DNA of 64,000 nt from Selenomonadaceae bacterium (GTDB lineage Bacteria > Bacillota > Negativicutes > Selenomonadales > Selenomonadaceae). The notes under the pieces are model-generated. The model saw only the letters and a program-made list of their open reading frames with translations, did no database searches and was not told the DNA's origin. A program made the position numbers and the translations under genes. Shown piece by piece: positions 24,725 to 35,700 of the stretch (within the stretch, counting starts at the first letter, position 1; the number at the start of each line of letters is the position of its first letter). Location: assembly GCA_017554235.1 (NCBI GenBank), contig JAFZIV010000041.1, positions 43,862 through 107,861 on the forward strand, written 5' to 3'.

Positions 24725-27028
24725 ATGGATGTTTTTGAAATAGAACTCGGCGGACGAAAGTTAGTTGTCGAAAATGGTAAAATGGCGAAACAAGCTAACG
24801 GTGCTGTCCTTGTGCGATATGGTGATACAGCAGTTTTGGCAACGGCTACCGCTTCAGCTAAACCTCATGAAGGCGCAGATTTTTTCCCGCTTACTGTCGA
24901 TTGTGAAGAGAAAATGTATTCTTCAGGAAAAATTCCCGGCGGTTTCCATAAGCGTGAAGGGCGTCCGCAAACCAGCGGAATTTTACGCAGTCGTTTAATT
25001 GATAGACCTATTCGCCCATTGTTCCCCGAAGGTTTCCGCAATGACGTTCAAATTATCGCTACAATTCTTTGTTACGACCCTGATAACCAGCCCGAGATTC
25101 CGGCAATGTTCGGCGCGTCATTGGCTCTTTGCGTTTCCGATATTCCCTTCAACGGTCCAATAGCCGGTGTACGCGTCGGCAGAATTAATGACGAATTTGT
25201 TATCAATCCTACGCAGGCGCAAATGGAAAATTCTACGCTTGACTTAATGGTTGCGGGTTCTGCTGATGCAGTTATGATGGTTGAGGCGGGGGCTAATGAA
25301 TTGCCTGAAGAAATTATCCTTGAGGCAATTTTATTTGGTCACGAGGAAATTAAAAAGCTTGTCCAATTCCAAAACGATATTACCGCGCAGATTGGCAAAC
25401 CTAAAACTGAATTTGAACTCTTCCATCCCAATGAAGAAATTGACGCCGCAGTTCGTGAAATTGCTCCTGAAAAAGTTGATACCGCAATTCGTAACCCGGA
25501 TAAACTTGCACGCGACGCCGCTGTTGACGCTGTTCAAGAGGAAATTACCGCGCAACTTATTGAAAAATTCCCAGTTGAAGATTATCCCAACGTCGAAAAG
25601 GATATTGCGGAAGTCTTCTACAAAGTCAAAAAAGATGTCGTCCGCAAAATGATTACCCAAGAAAAAATTCGTCCTGACGGTCGAGAACTTGAGGAAGTTC
25701 GCCCTATAAGTTGTGAAGTAGGTTTATTCGCTCGCACTCACGGTTCAGGATTATTTACGCGCGGACAAACTCAAGTACTCACAATTACGACGTTGGGTTC
25801 AATCGGCGATGAACAAATTATTGACGGCTTAGACCCTGAATACCCTAAACATTACATTCATCATTATAATTTTCCCGGATTTTCAGTTGGAGAGGCTAGA
25901 CCTTCACGCAGTCCCGGTCGTCGCGAAATTGGACACGGCGCACTTGCTGAACGCGCTTTAGTTCCCGTCATTCCTAAGCTTGAAGATTTTCCGTATACAA
26001 TTCGCCTTGTGTCTGAAGTTTTAGAATCTAACGGTTCAAGTTCAATGGGCAGTGTTTGCGGCAGTACCTTAAGCCTTATGCAGGCGGGCGTTCCTATCAA
26101 GCGTCCAGTCAGCGGCGTTGCAATGGGTCTTGTCAAGGACGGCGATAAACATACAATTTTAACTGATATTCAAGGTATGGAAGACGCGCTCGGCGATATG
26201 GACTTCAAAGTTGCCGGAACTACCGAAGGCGTAACCGCAATTCAAATGGATATTAAAATTGCCGGTATTACTCGCGAAATTTTAAATGACGCATTGCAAC
26301 AGGCTAAACGAGGTCGCAGTTTTATTCTTGAAAAAATGCTTGAAGTTATCAGCGAACCTGCACCTGACCTTTCACCGTATGCTCCGCGCGTTATGACGAT
26401 GAAAATTCCCGTTGATAAAATTCGTGAAGTTATCGGCACAGGCGGCAAGGTCGTCAACAAAATTATTGAGGAAACGGGCGTTGTTATCGATATTGAAGAT
26501 GACGGCAGTATTTTCATCACTTCGCAGGACGTTGACGGCATTCAACGCGCTATGAAGATGATTGAAGATATTACCCATGAATTTGCAGTCGGTGACATTA
26601 TAGAAAATGCCGTTGTCACGCGGCTTGAAAGTTTTGGCGCATTCGTTGACTTATTACCGGGACGTGAAGCACTTTGCCACGTTTCACAGTTGGCGGCGCA
26701 TCGCGTTGAAAAAGTTGAAGACGCCGTTCAAATTGGCGACACCTTAACCGTTAAGGTTATGGAAATTGACGAGCGCGGCAAAATTAATGTCAGTCATAAG
26801 GCAACTTTAGATTTACCTCCGAAACCTCCGCGCAGAGATTCTAACGGCGGCGGTAATAATCGCGGCGGCAGTGGTTCAAGTTCCAGCAGTAATCGTAGCG
26901 GCTCAAATACTAAAGATTTTATCGGCAAGGGTAGCACTCCTCCAAGACGTAATCCAAATAATAGTTTTTCAAGCAATGACAGACGCTCAACTGACAGGCG
27001 TTCATCTTCTCGCGGCAGAGGTCGTTAA
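24725..27028 (+). CDS. pnp: Polynucleotide phosphorylase
   Basis: The protein has about 767 residues. The start is ATG 24725 behind GGGAGG; the longer frame from 24695 is unlikely. Two RNase PH domains bracket the helical PNPase domain: [22 protein letters not shown] and the second core with ENIFTRGQ-like [12 protein letters not shown] and [18 protein letters not shown] domain ([16 protein letters not shown], ~405-600 region) and an S1 domain ([27 protein letters not shown]) follow. The last ~75 residues are a Gly/Ser/Asn/Arg-rich tail resembling RGG-type RNA-binding tails. It degrades RNA 3' to 5' using phosphate. Confidence 0.96.
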   Translation: MDVFEIELGGRKLVVENGKMAKQANGAVLVRYGDTAVLATATASAKPHEGADFFPLTVDCEEKMYSSGKIPGGFHKREGRPQTSGILRSRLIDRPIRPLFPEGFRNDVQIIATILCYDPDNQPEIPAMFGASLALCVSDIPFNGPIAGVRVGRINDEFVINPTQAQMENSTLDLMVAGSADAVMMVEAGANELPEEIILEAILFGHEEIKKLVQFQNDITAQIGKPKTEFELFHPNEEIDAAVREIAPEKVDTAIRNPDKLARDAAVDAVQEEITAQLIEKFPVEDYPNVEKDIAEVFYKVKKDVVRKMITQEKIRPDGRELEEVRPISCEVGLFARTHGSGLFTRGQTQVLTITTLGSIGDEQIIDGLDPEYPKHYIHHYNFPGFSVGEARPSRSPGRREIGHGALAERALVPVIPKLEDFPYTIRLVSEVLESNGSSSMGSVCGSTLSLMQAGVPIKRPVSGVAMGLVKDGDKHTILTDIQGMEDALGDMDFKVAGTTEGVTAIQMDIKIAGITREILNDALQQAKRGRSFILEKMLEVISEPAPDLSPYAPRVMTMKIPVDKIREVIGTGGKVVNKIIEETGVVIDIEDDGSIFITSQDVDGIQRAMKMIEDITHEFAVGDIIENAVVTRLESFGAFVDLLPGREALCHVSQLAAHRVEKVEDAVQIGDTLTVKVMEIDERGKINVSHKATLDLPPKPPRRDSNGGGNNRGGSGSSSSSNRSGSNTKDFIGKGSTPPRRNPNNSFSSNDRRSTDRRSSSRGRGR

Positions 27029-27032
27029 AATT

Positions 27033-28286
27033 ATGCCTAAAAAATTTTTTACGCTTTTGATTATCGCGTTGGTAATTTTCTCAATGAATGCGGCAATCGT
27101 TTTCGCAAATAAAAAAGGTGACGAGATGAAAAATCTTTCTGATACGGTAAATAATTTCAGTTGGGAATATTATAAAACGCTCGACAAAACTAAAAATATT
27201 TTTTATTCGCCTTACGGAATTGCCGCCGCACTTAGCATTATTGCTAACGGTTCAACCGGCGATACTCAAAAAGAAATTTTGTCCGCGTTGTCTGCAACTT
27301 CTACTGAAAATTTGAATGACAGCTTTAAAAAGTTTCACGAAAATGTAGCCGCAAATTACACCGTTAATATTTTTAAAGAATCAAATTTAATGCTCGTCAA
27401 TCAAAACTTTATCGGCAACGGCATTAATCCGACTTTCAAAAATGTTCTCACGAATGTTTATGGTTCAGAAATTCGTTCCGCTGATTTTAACGGCAATTTA
27501 GAAGGCGAAAAAGAAAAAATTTCCGCTTGGGTAGACGAAAGTACAAACCATTTTATTCCGAAATATCAATCTTCAGTAACCGCTGACACAATCGTTGATA
27601 TTCTTAATGTCGTTTACTTTAAGGGCGAATGGGAAGATAAATTTGAAGCCGCATATACCGACAAAAGCGATTTTACGGACATAAACGGAAATAAATCCGG
27701 CGTCGATATGATGTCAAAAACTTTCGATGAAAAAATTCCCTACTACGAAGATGAAAAATATAAAGCTGTCGCTCTGCCCTACAAGAAAAATGATTCTGAT
27801 GTTACGGCGGCAATGTATATTATCCTGCCTAGAGATGACGAAGCTTTAAATATCGCGGAAAGTTGGGGCAATGAAAGTGTCGATTATCGAAAAGATTTTT
27901 TGAATAATCTTGACGCCGCGCAGATTTTTGACGGTGAAGTTATACTGACTCTTCCAAAATTTGAGATGGATATAAAAAATAGTTTGAAGGAAAGTTTAAT
28001 CTCAATGGGAATAAAATGCGCTTTCACCAATGACGCAGAATTTTCCGATATTATAAAAAATGTTCAGCTGAAGATTGACAGCATAACTCATCAAGCAAAA
28101 GTGAAAGTTGACGAACAGGGAACGGAAGCCGCCGCTGTTACGGAAATTAATATGATTGCAGGTTGTGCGCCTATGCCTAAAAAAAGTCTTGAATTTATCG
28201 TTGACAGACCTTTTATTTTCGTGATTAGAGATGTGCCGTCGGGAATAGATTTATTCGCCGGTGCTGTCAATGAAATTGTGAATTAA
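27033..28286 (+). CDS. Exported serpin (serine-protease inhibitor)
   Basis: The protein has about 417 residues. The ATG at 27033 is chosen because AGAGGT at the end of pnp is 9 bp upstream and it opens a signal peptide (LLIIALVIFSMNAAIVFA). The serpin fold is clear: NIFYSPYGIAAALSII, VVYFKGEWEDKF, the hinge DEQGTEAAAVTEINMIAG, and the closing FIVDRPFIFVIRDVPSGIDLFAGAV. The small-residue hinge suggests an inhibitory serpin; the scissile bond is probably in the MIAGCAPMP stretch. It lies 4 bp after pnp with its binding site inside pnp, so translation is probably coupled. It may protect the cell surface from host or competitor proteases. Confidence 0.9.
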   Translation: MPKKFFTLLIIALVIFSMNAAIVFANKKGDEMKNLSDTVNNFSWEYYKTLDKTKNIFYSPYGIAAALSIIANGSTGDTQKEILSALSATSTENLNDSFKKFHENVAANYTVNIFKESNLMLVNQNFIGNGINPTFKNVLTNVYGSEIRSADFNGNLEGEKEKISAWVDESTNHFIPKYQSSVTADTIVDILNVVYFKGEWEDKFEAAYTDKSDFTDINGNKSGVDMMSKTFDEKIPYYEDEKYKAVALPYKKNDSDVTAAMYIILPRDDEALNIAESWGNESVDYRKDFLNNLDAAQIFDGEVILTLPKFEMDIKNSLKESLISMGIKCAFTNDAEFSDIIKNVQLKIDSITHQAKVKVDEQGTEAAAVTEINMIAGCAPMPKKSLEFIVDRPFIFVIRDVPSGIDLFAGAVNEIVN

Positions 28287-28336
28287 GAGATAAGGTTTAA
28301 GGGTTTCTGAAATTTTAATGTAATTACATTTTTCCG

Positions 28337-28365
28337 TTGACAATGCGGATATTTTTTTTTATATT
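28337..28365 (+). promoter_or_regulatory. Sigma-A promoter upstream of the DUF4367-like gene
   Basis: TTGACA (28337-28342) and TATATT (28360-28365) are 17 bp apart, 20 bp before the TTG start at 28385. The -35 box is perfect. Confidence 0.7.
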
Positions 28366-28384
28366 TATTCGGGAAGTGATTTAG

Positions 28385-29347
28385 TTGAAAGAAAAATTAG
28401 GAATTATTTTAGCATTAGCGGCAATGTTCCAGTTCTCAAACTTAGACGCCGCACCTATAGACAAGGAACTTGCAATCTTGGCGTCCGAACAACCGCAGGA
28501 TAACCCGCAACCTCAACCTGAAGAAAAAGTCGAAACGCCTACTCCTAAAACTCGGCAGGAACTTGAAGCTGAAGAAAGGCGAATCCGTGAGGAAAAACGC
28601 GCCGAAGAAAAACGTTTGAGAGAGGAAAGAGAAGCCGCCCGTAAAAAAATTGAAGAGGGTAAACGTGAACAAATTCCTATCAGCAATGACAGGGACAGAC
28701 TGCGTTCGCATTCTTCAGAGGAAAATTCCGTAACACAGCCAGTCGATAATCCCCAAGATAATAAGCCTTTGGTTGAAGAAAAAATCGATACAACTCAAGT
28801 TTCTAAGCCTGATGAAAATCTCGTAACTCAAGAATCTCCGCCTATAAATGATATTTCTAAAAATCCGCAGGAATTACCTTTGCAAAATTCTTCGCCCGTT
28901 GAAAAACAAGTAGGCTTGCCTAATCCTATAAAATCATACTCAAGTTTTGAGGAAGTCTCCGAAGCGGTAGGTTTTACGCCGCTCTATATCCCTAAAAAGT
29001 CCGGCTACACCATTAACGCAATTTTAAGCATTGACAGTAAAGTTGCTGAAATTCGTTACGGTAGACGTTGGGAGCCTGAAGTTTCCCTCGCTGTTCGTAC
29101 CTATAAGCGTGCGCCTAATGAAGAATTACAGGATATTAGCGGTATTAACGGCGCAAAATGGCGCGTTGATGACAGTAGCGGTTCAACCGTTTATCTCGCT
29201 AAACTCAATGATAGTAATCACGCCGCCGCTTGGGCTGTCGGTGATTTTACTTTTTCCGCTTATGTCGAAAATCTTTCCTTCGCCGCTTTTTATGCTTTGG
29301 TCGTCGAAGAACTTGTAGATTTGTCTAACCATTATTATATTGCCTAA
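28385..29347 (+). CDS. Exported protein with charged coiled coil and DUF4367-like C-terminal domain
   Basis: The protein has 320 residues from a TTG at 28385. Residues 1-23 form a signal peptide. Residues ~33-60 are Pro/Gln rich, ~60-105 a highly charged Glu/Arg/Lys helix (EAEERRIREEKRAEEK), and ~105-185 a low-complexity linker. The C-terminal domain (~187-320) begins YSSFEEVSEAVGFTPLYIPKKSGY, resembling the DUF4367 pattern, and ends in LVVEELVDLSNHYY. DUF4367 occurs in Firmicute sporulation- or sigma-factor-associated exported proteins; its role is unknown. It has its own promoter. Confidence 0.65.
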   Translation: MKEKLGIILALAAMFQFSNLDAAPIDKELAILASEQPQDNPQPQPEEKVETPTPKTRQELEAEERRIREEKRAEEKRLREEREAARKKIEEGKREQIPISNDRDRLRSHSSEENSVTQPVDNPQDNKPLVEEKIDTTQVSKPDENLVTQESPPINDISKNPQELPLQNSSPVEKQVGLPNPIKSYSSFEEVSEAVGFTPLYIPKKSGYTINAILSIDSKVAEIRYGRRWEPEVSLAVRTYKRAPNEELQDISGINGAKWRVDDSSGSTVYLAKLNDSNHAAAWAVGDFTFSAYVENLSFAAFYALVVEELVDLSNHYYIA

Positions 29348-29381
29348 AATTAATTTGTTATATTTTTTTGTTTATTAAATA

Positions 29382-29412
29382 TACTTTCTCTTTTGGCGCA
29401 AAAGAGAAAGTA
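29382..29412. repeat. Dispersed palindromic element (copy 2)
   Basis: A 13-14-bp stem (29382-29395 with 29399-29412) closes a GCG loop; flanks AAATATACT and GTAACAAA match the copy at 9967-9997. The two copies lie ~19 kb apart in unrelated intergenic regions. Confidence 0.75.
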
Positions 29413-29432
29413 ACAAAGAGAAAACATTGGTC

Positions 29433-29600
29433 GGCAACTGCGATTTTCGCGAATAACATTACAGTAAATTTAATTTTTCGCCGCGTTCCCGTGTTGCAGT
29501 AAATTGAATCTGCAGAGAAAATCGGGGAGTTGCCTATTTGGTTTAGTTTTTTCATTCTTAATTAGAAGAGCCTTGCATATTTGGTTGAATTTTTTAATCA
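29433..29600. other. Repeat-rich noncoding stretch upstream of the giant RTX-like gene
   Basis: The 415-bp gap holds no convincing gene. It has a long inverted repeat (29433-29448 with 29517-29534, sharing GGCAACT and CGATTTTC arms), direct repeats of CAGTAAATT at about 29462 and 29497, and a second direct repeat, TTGC-TATTTGGTT, at 29530 and 29573. A structured RNA or the relic of a mobile element are both possible. Confidence 0.5.
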
Positions 29601-29602
29601 GA

Positions 29603-29634
29603 CGCATTGACTCAAATGTTGATGCGCTTTTTTT
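29603..29634 (+). terminator. Possible rho-independent terminator
   Basis: CGCAT (29603-29607) pairs with ATGCG (29622-29626), followed by C and seven Ts. The stem is short and the loop large, so it is only a candidate. It would insulate the giant gene from upstream transcription. Confidence 0.45.
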
Positions 29635-29692
29635 ATTGTCAAAAAATTTTTTCATACACTTTAAAAATTTTTCCTTTTAGATTATAATTTTT

Positions 29693-29752
29693 TCGCTAAT
29701 ATTAAGTATAAAATAATAAATAGAGAATAATTTTATATTTTTTCACGGAGGG
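29693..29752 (+). promoter_or_regulatory. -10-like box and ribosome binding site of the giant gene
   Basis: A perfect TATAAT is at 29693-29698 without a convincing -35 box. GGAGGG at 29747-29752 lies 10 bp before the ATG at 29763 and fixes the start. Confidence 0.4.
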
Positions 29753-29762
29753 TTATTGAAAT

Positions 29763-32700
29763 ATGACACAACTTGAAATTATCCAAAAGTTTATGGGGGC
29801 TCTCAATAAACACGGTTACGTTTCGGACGGTACGGACAATTCTGACACTACCCTTTCTACCGCTATGCTCGATGAGGCTATCAGGGCTTGCTCTCCTTAC
29901 AGCGGCATTCAGGACGCTATGAATAAATTTTTGTCCGCCGCTAAATCTACTAATTCCGATACCTTCTTGGCACAGTGCGGCATTGACTTGACTAACGATG
30001 ACACCGGCGGTATTTTGGGCTTTGATGCGGGTACTTCCTCCGTTGAAAAAAATTCCGATACCACCGTTCTTGAAGTCGGTAACCTTTACACCGCTAACGA
30101 TTCCACTAAACAAATTATTAACACCGGCTCTCACGGCTGGATTGTTCAGGCGACTGCCAATAAGGATACTATCTTTTCAGGCGGCGAAGATTCTATTAAC
30201 GCCGGTAATGGCGATGATTTTATTTCTATCAGCGGCAGAATGGCTTCCATTGTCACAGGCGGCAATAATGATACCGTTTCTGTCAGCGGCGACGTTAAAT
30301 ATTTTGCTGTTAAAGATTACGTCGAAGGTAAAACTAAAATCGTTGGCGCGGATAATTACGACAGCACTGTTGACGGTAGCACCGCTCTTTACGTCCAAAA
30401 GGGTTTTGTTTTAGGGAATAGGGAACAAGGAACAGGGAATAGTTCTGATAATTCAAATCTTGTAAACGTCTTGCCCCATAAAAAGCCCGAGCCTGTTTTA
30501 GGGAGTAGGGAAGAGGGAGTAGGGAATAGTTCTGATACTTCAAATCTTGTAAACGTCTTACCACATAAAAAGCCCGCTCCTTCCTCTAAAACTTCAGAAA
30601 TTTTAAACGTTACTTCAATCACTGATACCGAATCCGTAAAGTCCGGCGATACAATTTCCGTTGACCTTTCAGAAGTCGATACGATTAGCGGCTATTACGT
30701 TAAGACCGGCTCAAGCATTTCTGCCTTTTCTTCAACTAACCAAGATATTGATTTAGTCGGTACTGTGTCCAGTAATTTTAATCCCACTTACCTTGACGAT
30801 GACGGCAACGGTAATTTGTCTTTCACTTATCGCGGCTTAACTCTTAACATTATCGGTGAACGTGACCTCGAAACGGAGGAAGTTACCAACGCCATTAACG
30901 CTGATAACATTAATTCCCTTAACGATACCAAAAACAGTAAACATTATCAGTACATTATCATTTCAGGGCTTTATAAGTGGTGGCTCAAAGAATCTCTCGA
31001 CATTAACGAAAAGGTTATGGGTTTCGGTTTCACTGATGAGGGCGTTTCCGTCAATCAGATTGATTTCTACTTTGAAGATGACCCTTCCGAAGACGCTCCG
31101 CTTGCTTACGTTTCCTACTATAACATTGATGACGCCGGTAAAACTCGTAGCTTAGATTTAGTCGTTAATATCGACATTTTTAAAAATATTACAAGTGAAG
31201 ACGACCCTAACTGCGAAGTTTACGTCAACGATTACGGCGGCACTCTTGACCGTACTCTTGCTCACGAATTTAATCACGCTGATTTTGCCGCTAATGTCGA
31301 TTACTTTGACAGTATGCCGCTGTTCATCGCGGAAGGTATGGCGGAACTCGTTCACGGTATCGACGATGAAAATAAGGAAACTATTCAAGAACTCCTCACC
31401 AATCCCGATATGCTCGACAACTACGTTAATTTGCAAACTTCCATTGAGGACGGTGGCAGTTATCCTTATGCCGCAGGTTATATGTTTTTACGCTGGCTTG
31501 CTAAAACTTCTGCTGATTCTGATTCCGTCCCTCTCGGTCAAATCGCCGCGCAGGTTAATCTTGGTTCAGGTACAGGCAACTACTACATTTCGGGGACTTC
31601 TACCAGCCTTGAATCTGCTACTTTAGCTGAAACTGTCCCTGCTGATAACGTTTCCGTCGGCTCTCAAGTTAAAAATGTTTACACTGCTGATAATTCCGTT
31701 AAGCAACTTATTAATTTTGGTAATTCCGCTCTCAATATTCAAAACGTCGGCAGTTATTTTACCGTGAATGCCGCTGATTCCAACGCTGATAATACCGTAA
31801 TGGGTTATGGCGGTAATATTTCTGTTACAGGCGGAAAGGGCTTGGATTATGTCACCATTGCCGGCGCGTACAATACCGTTTCAACCGGCGATGGTAACGA
31901 TACCATTTTCAGTTCCAATGCTCCCTACAATCTTATTCAAGCCGGTGCGGGTAATGACTGCATTGTTGCAGGCGGGCAAAATCTTTCCATTTACGGCGGC
32001 GCGGGCGCGGATTCTGTCCTTGATATGACTCGTAGCAGTTCCCAATTCATTAATCTTGGCGACGGTAATAACCTTTTTGATAACACTGATACAACTACCG
32101 GCGGCAATTACGGTACTGATTCCAATACCATTATCGGCGGTTCGGGCAATGATTCTGTTAAGGCTCTTTGGTCTCATAATTATTCAATTAATCTTGGCAA
32201 CGGCAACAATTTCATTTCTTTAGCCGGTGGGAATAATTCCATTAATCTTGGCGCGGGTAAGGATTCTGTCATTCTCAATTATTCCGCCTCTTCTTTAAAT
32301 GCCATTGATGTCGGCGACGGCGATAATTTTATTCTCATCAACAATGACGTTGCTCATAACTCCATTTCCGCAGGTTCCGGCGATGATTCTGTTAATGTCG
32401 GCGGCGATAATAATTTTATCAGCGTCGGTGCCGGTAATGATACCATTTCTTTCATTAACTACGATGATTCCAGCCTTGATAATTCCAATTTCATTGACGC
32501 GGGCGCGGGTAATGATTTTGTTGAACTTTTCAGCTTTGACAATTCCGTTTCCACCGGCATCGGCTACGATACCCTTCAAGTCGGCAACTTCTCTAATATT
32601 AACTACACTATTTCCGCTGTTATCTCTGACTTTGATGTTAATGATGTTATCAGCTTTGTTAATCCTATTGATAATCTTTCCTTCGATACTGATTCTAAGG

Positions 32701-35700
32701 TTTTGACTGCTGATAAAGTTTCAATTACTCTGCCCAATATCGACACTTCAAGCGAAATTTACGGCTGGGACTTTAGCGATACTTCCGCCAAATACACATT
32801 TAAGGCTAGCGGCGAATTTTCTTTAACCTCAAATAAAAAAGGCATCGTCTACACGGCGGGCGAAACTTCTACGCTGGTTGAAGTTGACGGCGTTATTTCT
32901 TCTGACGGCTTAACGTTAAATGAATCAGAAAGCACAGTTAAAGTTGCGGCAAGTTCACTTGGCACAGACACAGTTACGATCAGCACGGGTTACAATTTAG
33001 CGTTGGGAAGTGACGTTGCAACCTCTACAAGCATTGCGGCAGGTTGGTCTTTTGAAAATTCTGCGGCTACTTACAAGACTTCAGGAACTACGGCTGGCTA
33101 TACTCTCAACGAAAATACTATAACTTATTCGGCGGGAAGTAGCAGTACAAACTTAGTGACAGTCAATGGCGTAACTTCCTCTGCCGGTTTAACTTTAAAT
33201 GAATCATCAAGCACGGTTACAGTTGCGGCAAGTTCGCTTGGTACAAATACGGTTACGATTAGCACCGGATACAATTTAGCATTGGGAAGTGACGTTGCAA
33301 CTGCGACAAGCACGGGCGGCAGTTGGGCTTTTGAAAATTCGGCGGCTACTTACAAGACTTCAGGAACTACTGCAGGTTATAAGTTAAATGAGAACATGAT
33401 AATTTATTCAAAAGAAAGTGGCGGTTCAGATTTAGTTACAGTCAACGGCGTTACTTCTGCGGACGGCTTAACGTTGGACGAATCTGAAAGCACAGTTACA
33501 GTTGCGGCAAGTTCACTTGGCACTGATACAGTTACGATAAGCGCGGGTTACAGTTTAGCGTTGGGAAGTGATGTTGCAACCTCTACAAGCACGGGCGGCA
33601 GTTGGTCTTTTGAAGATGATATAGCGACTTATTCAACTGCCGGTACTACTGCCGGTTATACTTTAACCGATAATACTATAACTTATGCTGAAGAAAGCGA
33701 CGGTTCAGATTTAGTGACAGTCAGCGGCGTAACTTCTGCGGACGGTTTAACTTTGGACGAATCAGAAAGTACAGTTACGGTATCTGCAAGTTCGCTTGGT
33801 ACAGATACTGTTACAATCAGCGCGGGTTACACTTTAGCACTTGCTGAAGATGTACCTTCACCCACAAGCACAACGAACGGATATATTTTGACTGACAACA
33901 CGATTTCATATCAGGCGGCATCTGATGATATTGGCGTAACGCTCAATAATGATTCTAACGATACAATTATTACAGGGACGGCTTACGCTGATTCCATTAA
34001 CAATACCGGCTCGAATGTTACGATAAACGCTCTTGGCGGCGTCGACACAATTAATAATACGGATAATAATCAAACTTACATTGACGCGGGCGAAGGTAAC
34101 GATCTCATTGAAAATTCTTTGAATTATGAAGTTGTCACGCTTGCAAGCGGCGCAGAGGAATTACACAATTATTACAGCGATACAACTATTGTAGCAAGCG
34201 CAGGCAATGACACTGTTAGCAATGTCGGCGGTTTTAATGTCAGCATAATTGGCGGTGAAGGCGACGATTCTATTTTCGCCAGACACAGTTATTACTCTAC
34301 GATTGACGGCGGAGCAGACAATGACGTAATAGAAATTGTCGAAGGTAACCGCGAATATATTTTAGGCGACGCGGGCAACGATTCCATTATTGGATCTGCT
34401 GATACCGTTTCAAATCCTAAGAGTTGGGCGATGGGCGGTTATGCCACGATTGACGGTGGCGACGGTGACGATTATATTTCTACCGGCTATGCTAATAATT
34501 CGTCTATTAATGGCGGCGCAGGCGAAGATACTATAAGCGTTTCAGGTTCAAACATTGAAGTAAATGGCGGCGCAGATGCTGACGTTATCTCTTTAACAAA
34601 AGGCTTTAAATATGACGGCTCAACATTATCGTCAGACGATTCTACAATTATTGGCGGCGACGGCGATGACTCTATCGACAATACCGATAATAATAGAACT
34701 TACATTGACGCGGGCGACGGCGACGACTTCATTTTAAATTCCTTGCACCATGAAATTGTTACGCTTGACGGAGCGACGATTGGAACTTTGCAAAATGATT
34801 TCAGCGACACTACGATTGTTGCAGGTACGGGCAATGATACGATTGATGTCATAGGCGGCAACAATGTCAGTGTGGTAGCAGGAGACGGCGACGATTATAT
34901 TTTGTCACACCACAGTTATTATAAGACGATTGACGGAGGAGCAGGAAACGACCTTATAGAAATTACGGAAGGGCATTACGAAAATATAAAAGGCGGCGAC
35001 GGCAACGATACGATTGTTGGAAAAGTTCTTTTTGAAGAGCTTGAAGGCGATTGGGCAATGGGCAATAATGCTACAATCGAAGGCGGCGCAGGTGCAGATT
35101 ATATTTCAGTAGGATATTCTGATAATGCGTCAATCGACGGCGGTGCTGATGACGATACACTTATTGCTTTTGGACAAAATTCCGAAATTTACGGCGGCGC
35201 AGGCAATGACAGTATTGCGTTGATTTCAAATGGTGAAGGTCAGAGCGCAGAAGGAACAACCATAACGGGCGGCGTTGGAGATGATACGATAACTATTTCT
35301 GAAAGCGGCGGAGTTGTCTTAGATTACACATTTGGAGACGGCAACGATGTAATAATCGGCTTTACTGAAAATGATACGCTGAACATTGAGAAAGCCGGAC
35401 GTACTACCACAGTTAGCGGCAACGATTTAATTTTAAATGTTGGAGAAAGTAAAATAACTTTAAAAGACGCGGCAAGTTTAGATAATCCTAATATCAATGT
35501 TCCGTATGAGGAAAGCGCGGAAGCCTTTGTTAAGGCGTTGCAACAAAAAACAGAAGTGGGCTATCCTTTAATTGCGGGATTACTTTTCCACCCTGAAGAA
35601 TATCACGGCTTTGAAACCTTGCCGTCAGATTATTATGCAGAAAGTGAAACTTTGACAATCACTTCAACGGACGGATTGGAACTTGCCGGCTATCATTACA

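Noticed and set aside
32907..33860. Regular repeats suggesting a CRISPR array
   Set aside because: The period is 279 bp and the repeats are translated in one open frame as 93-residue modules; there are no short spacers or cas genes.
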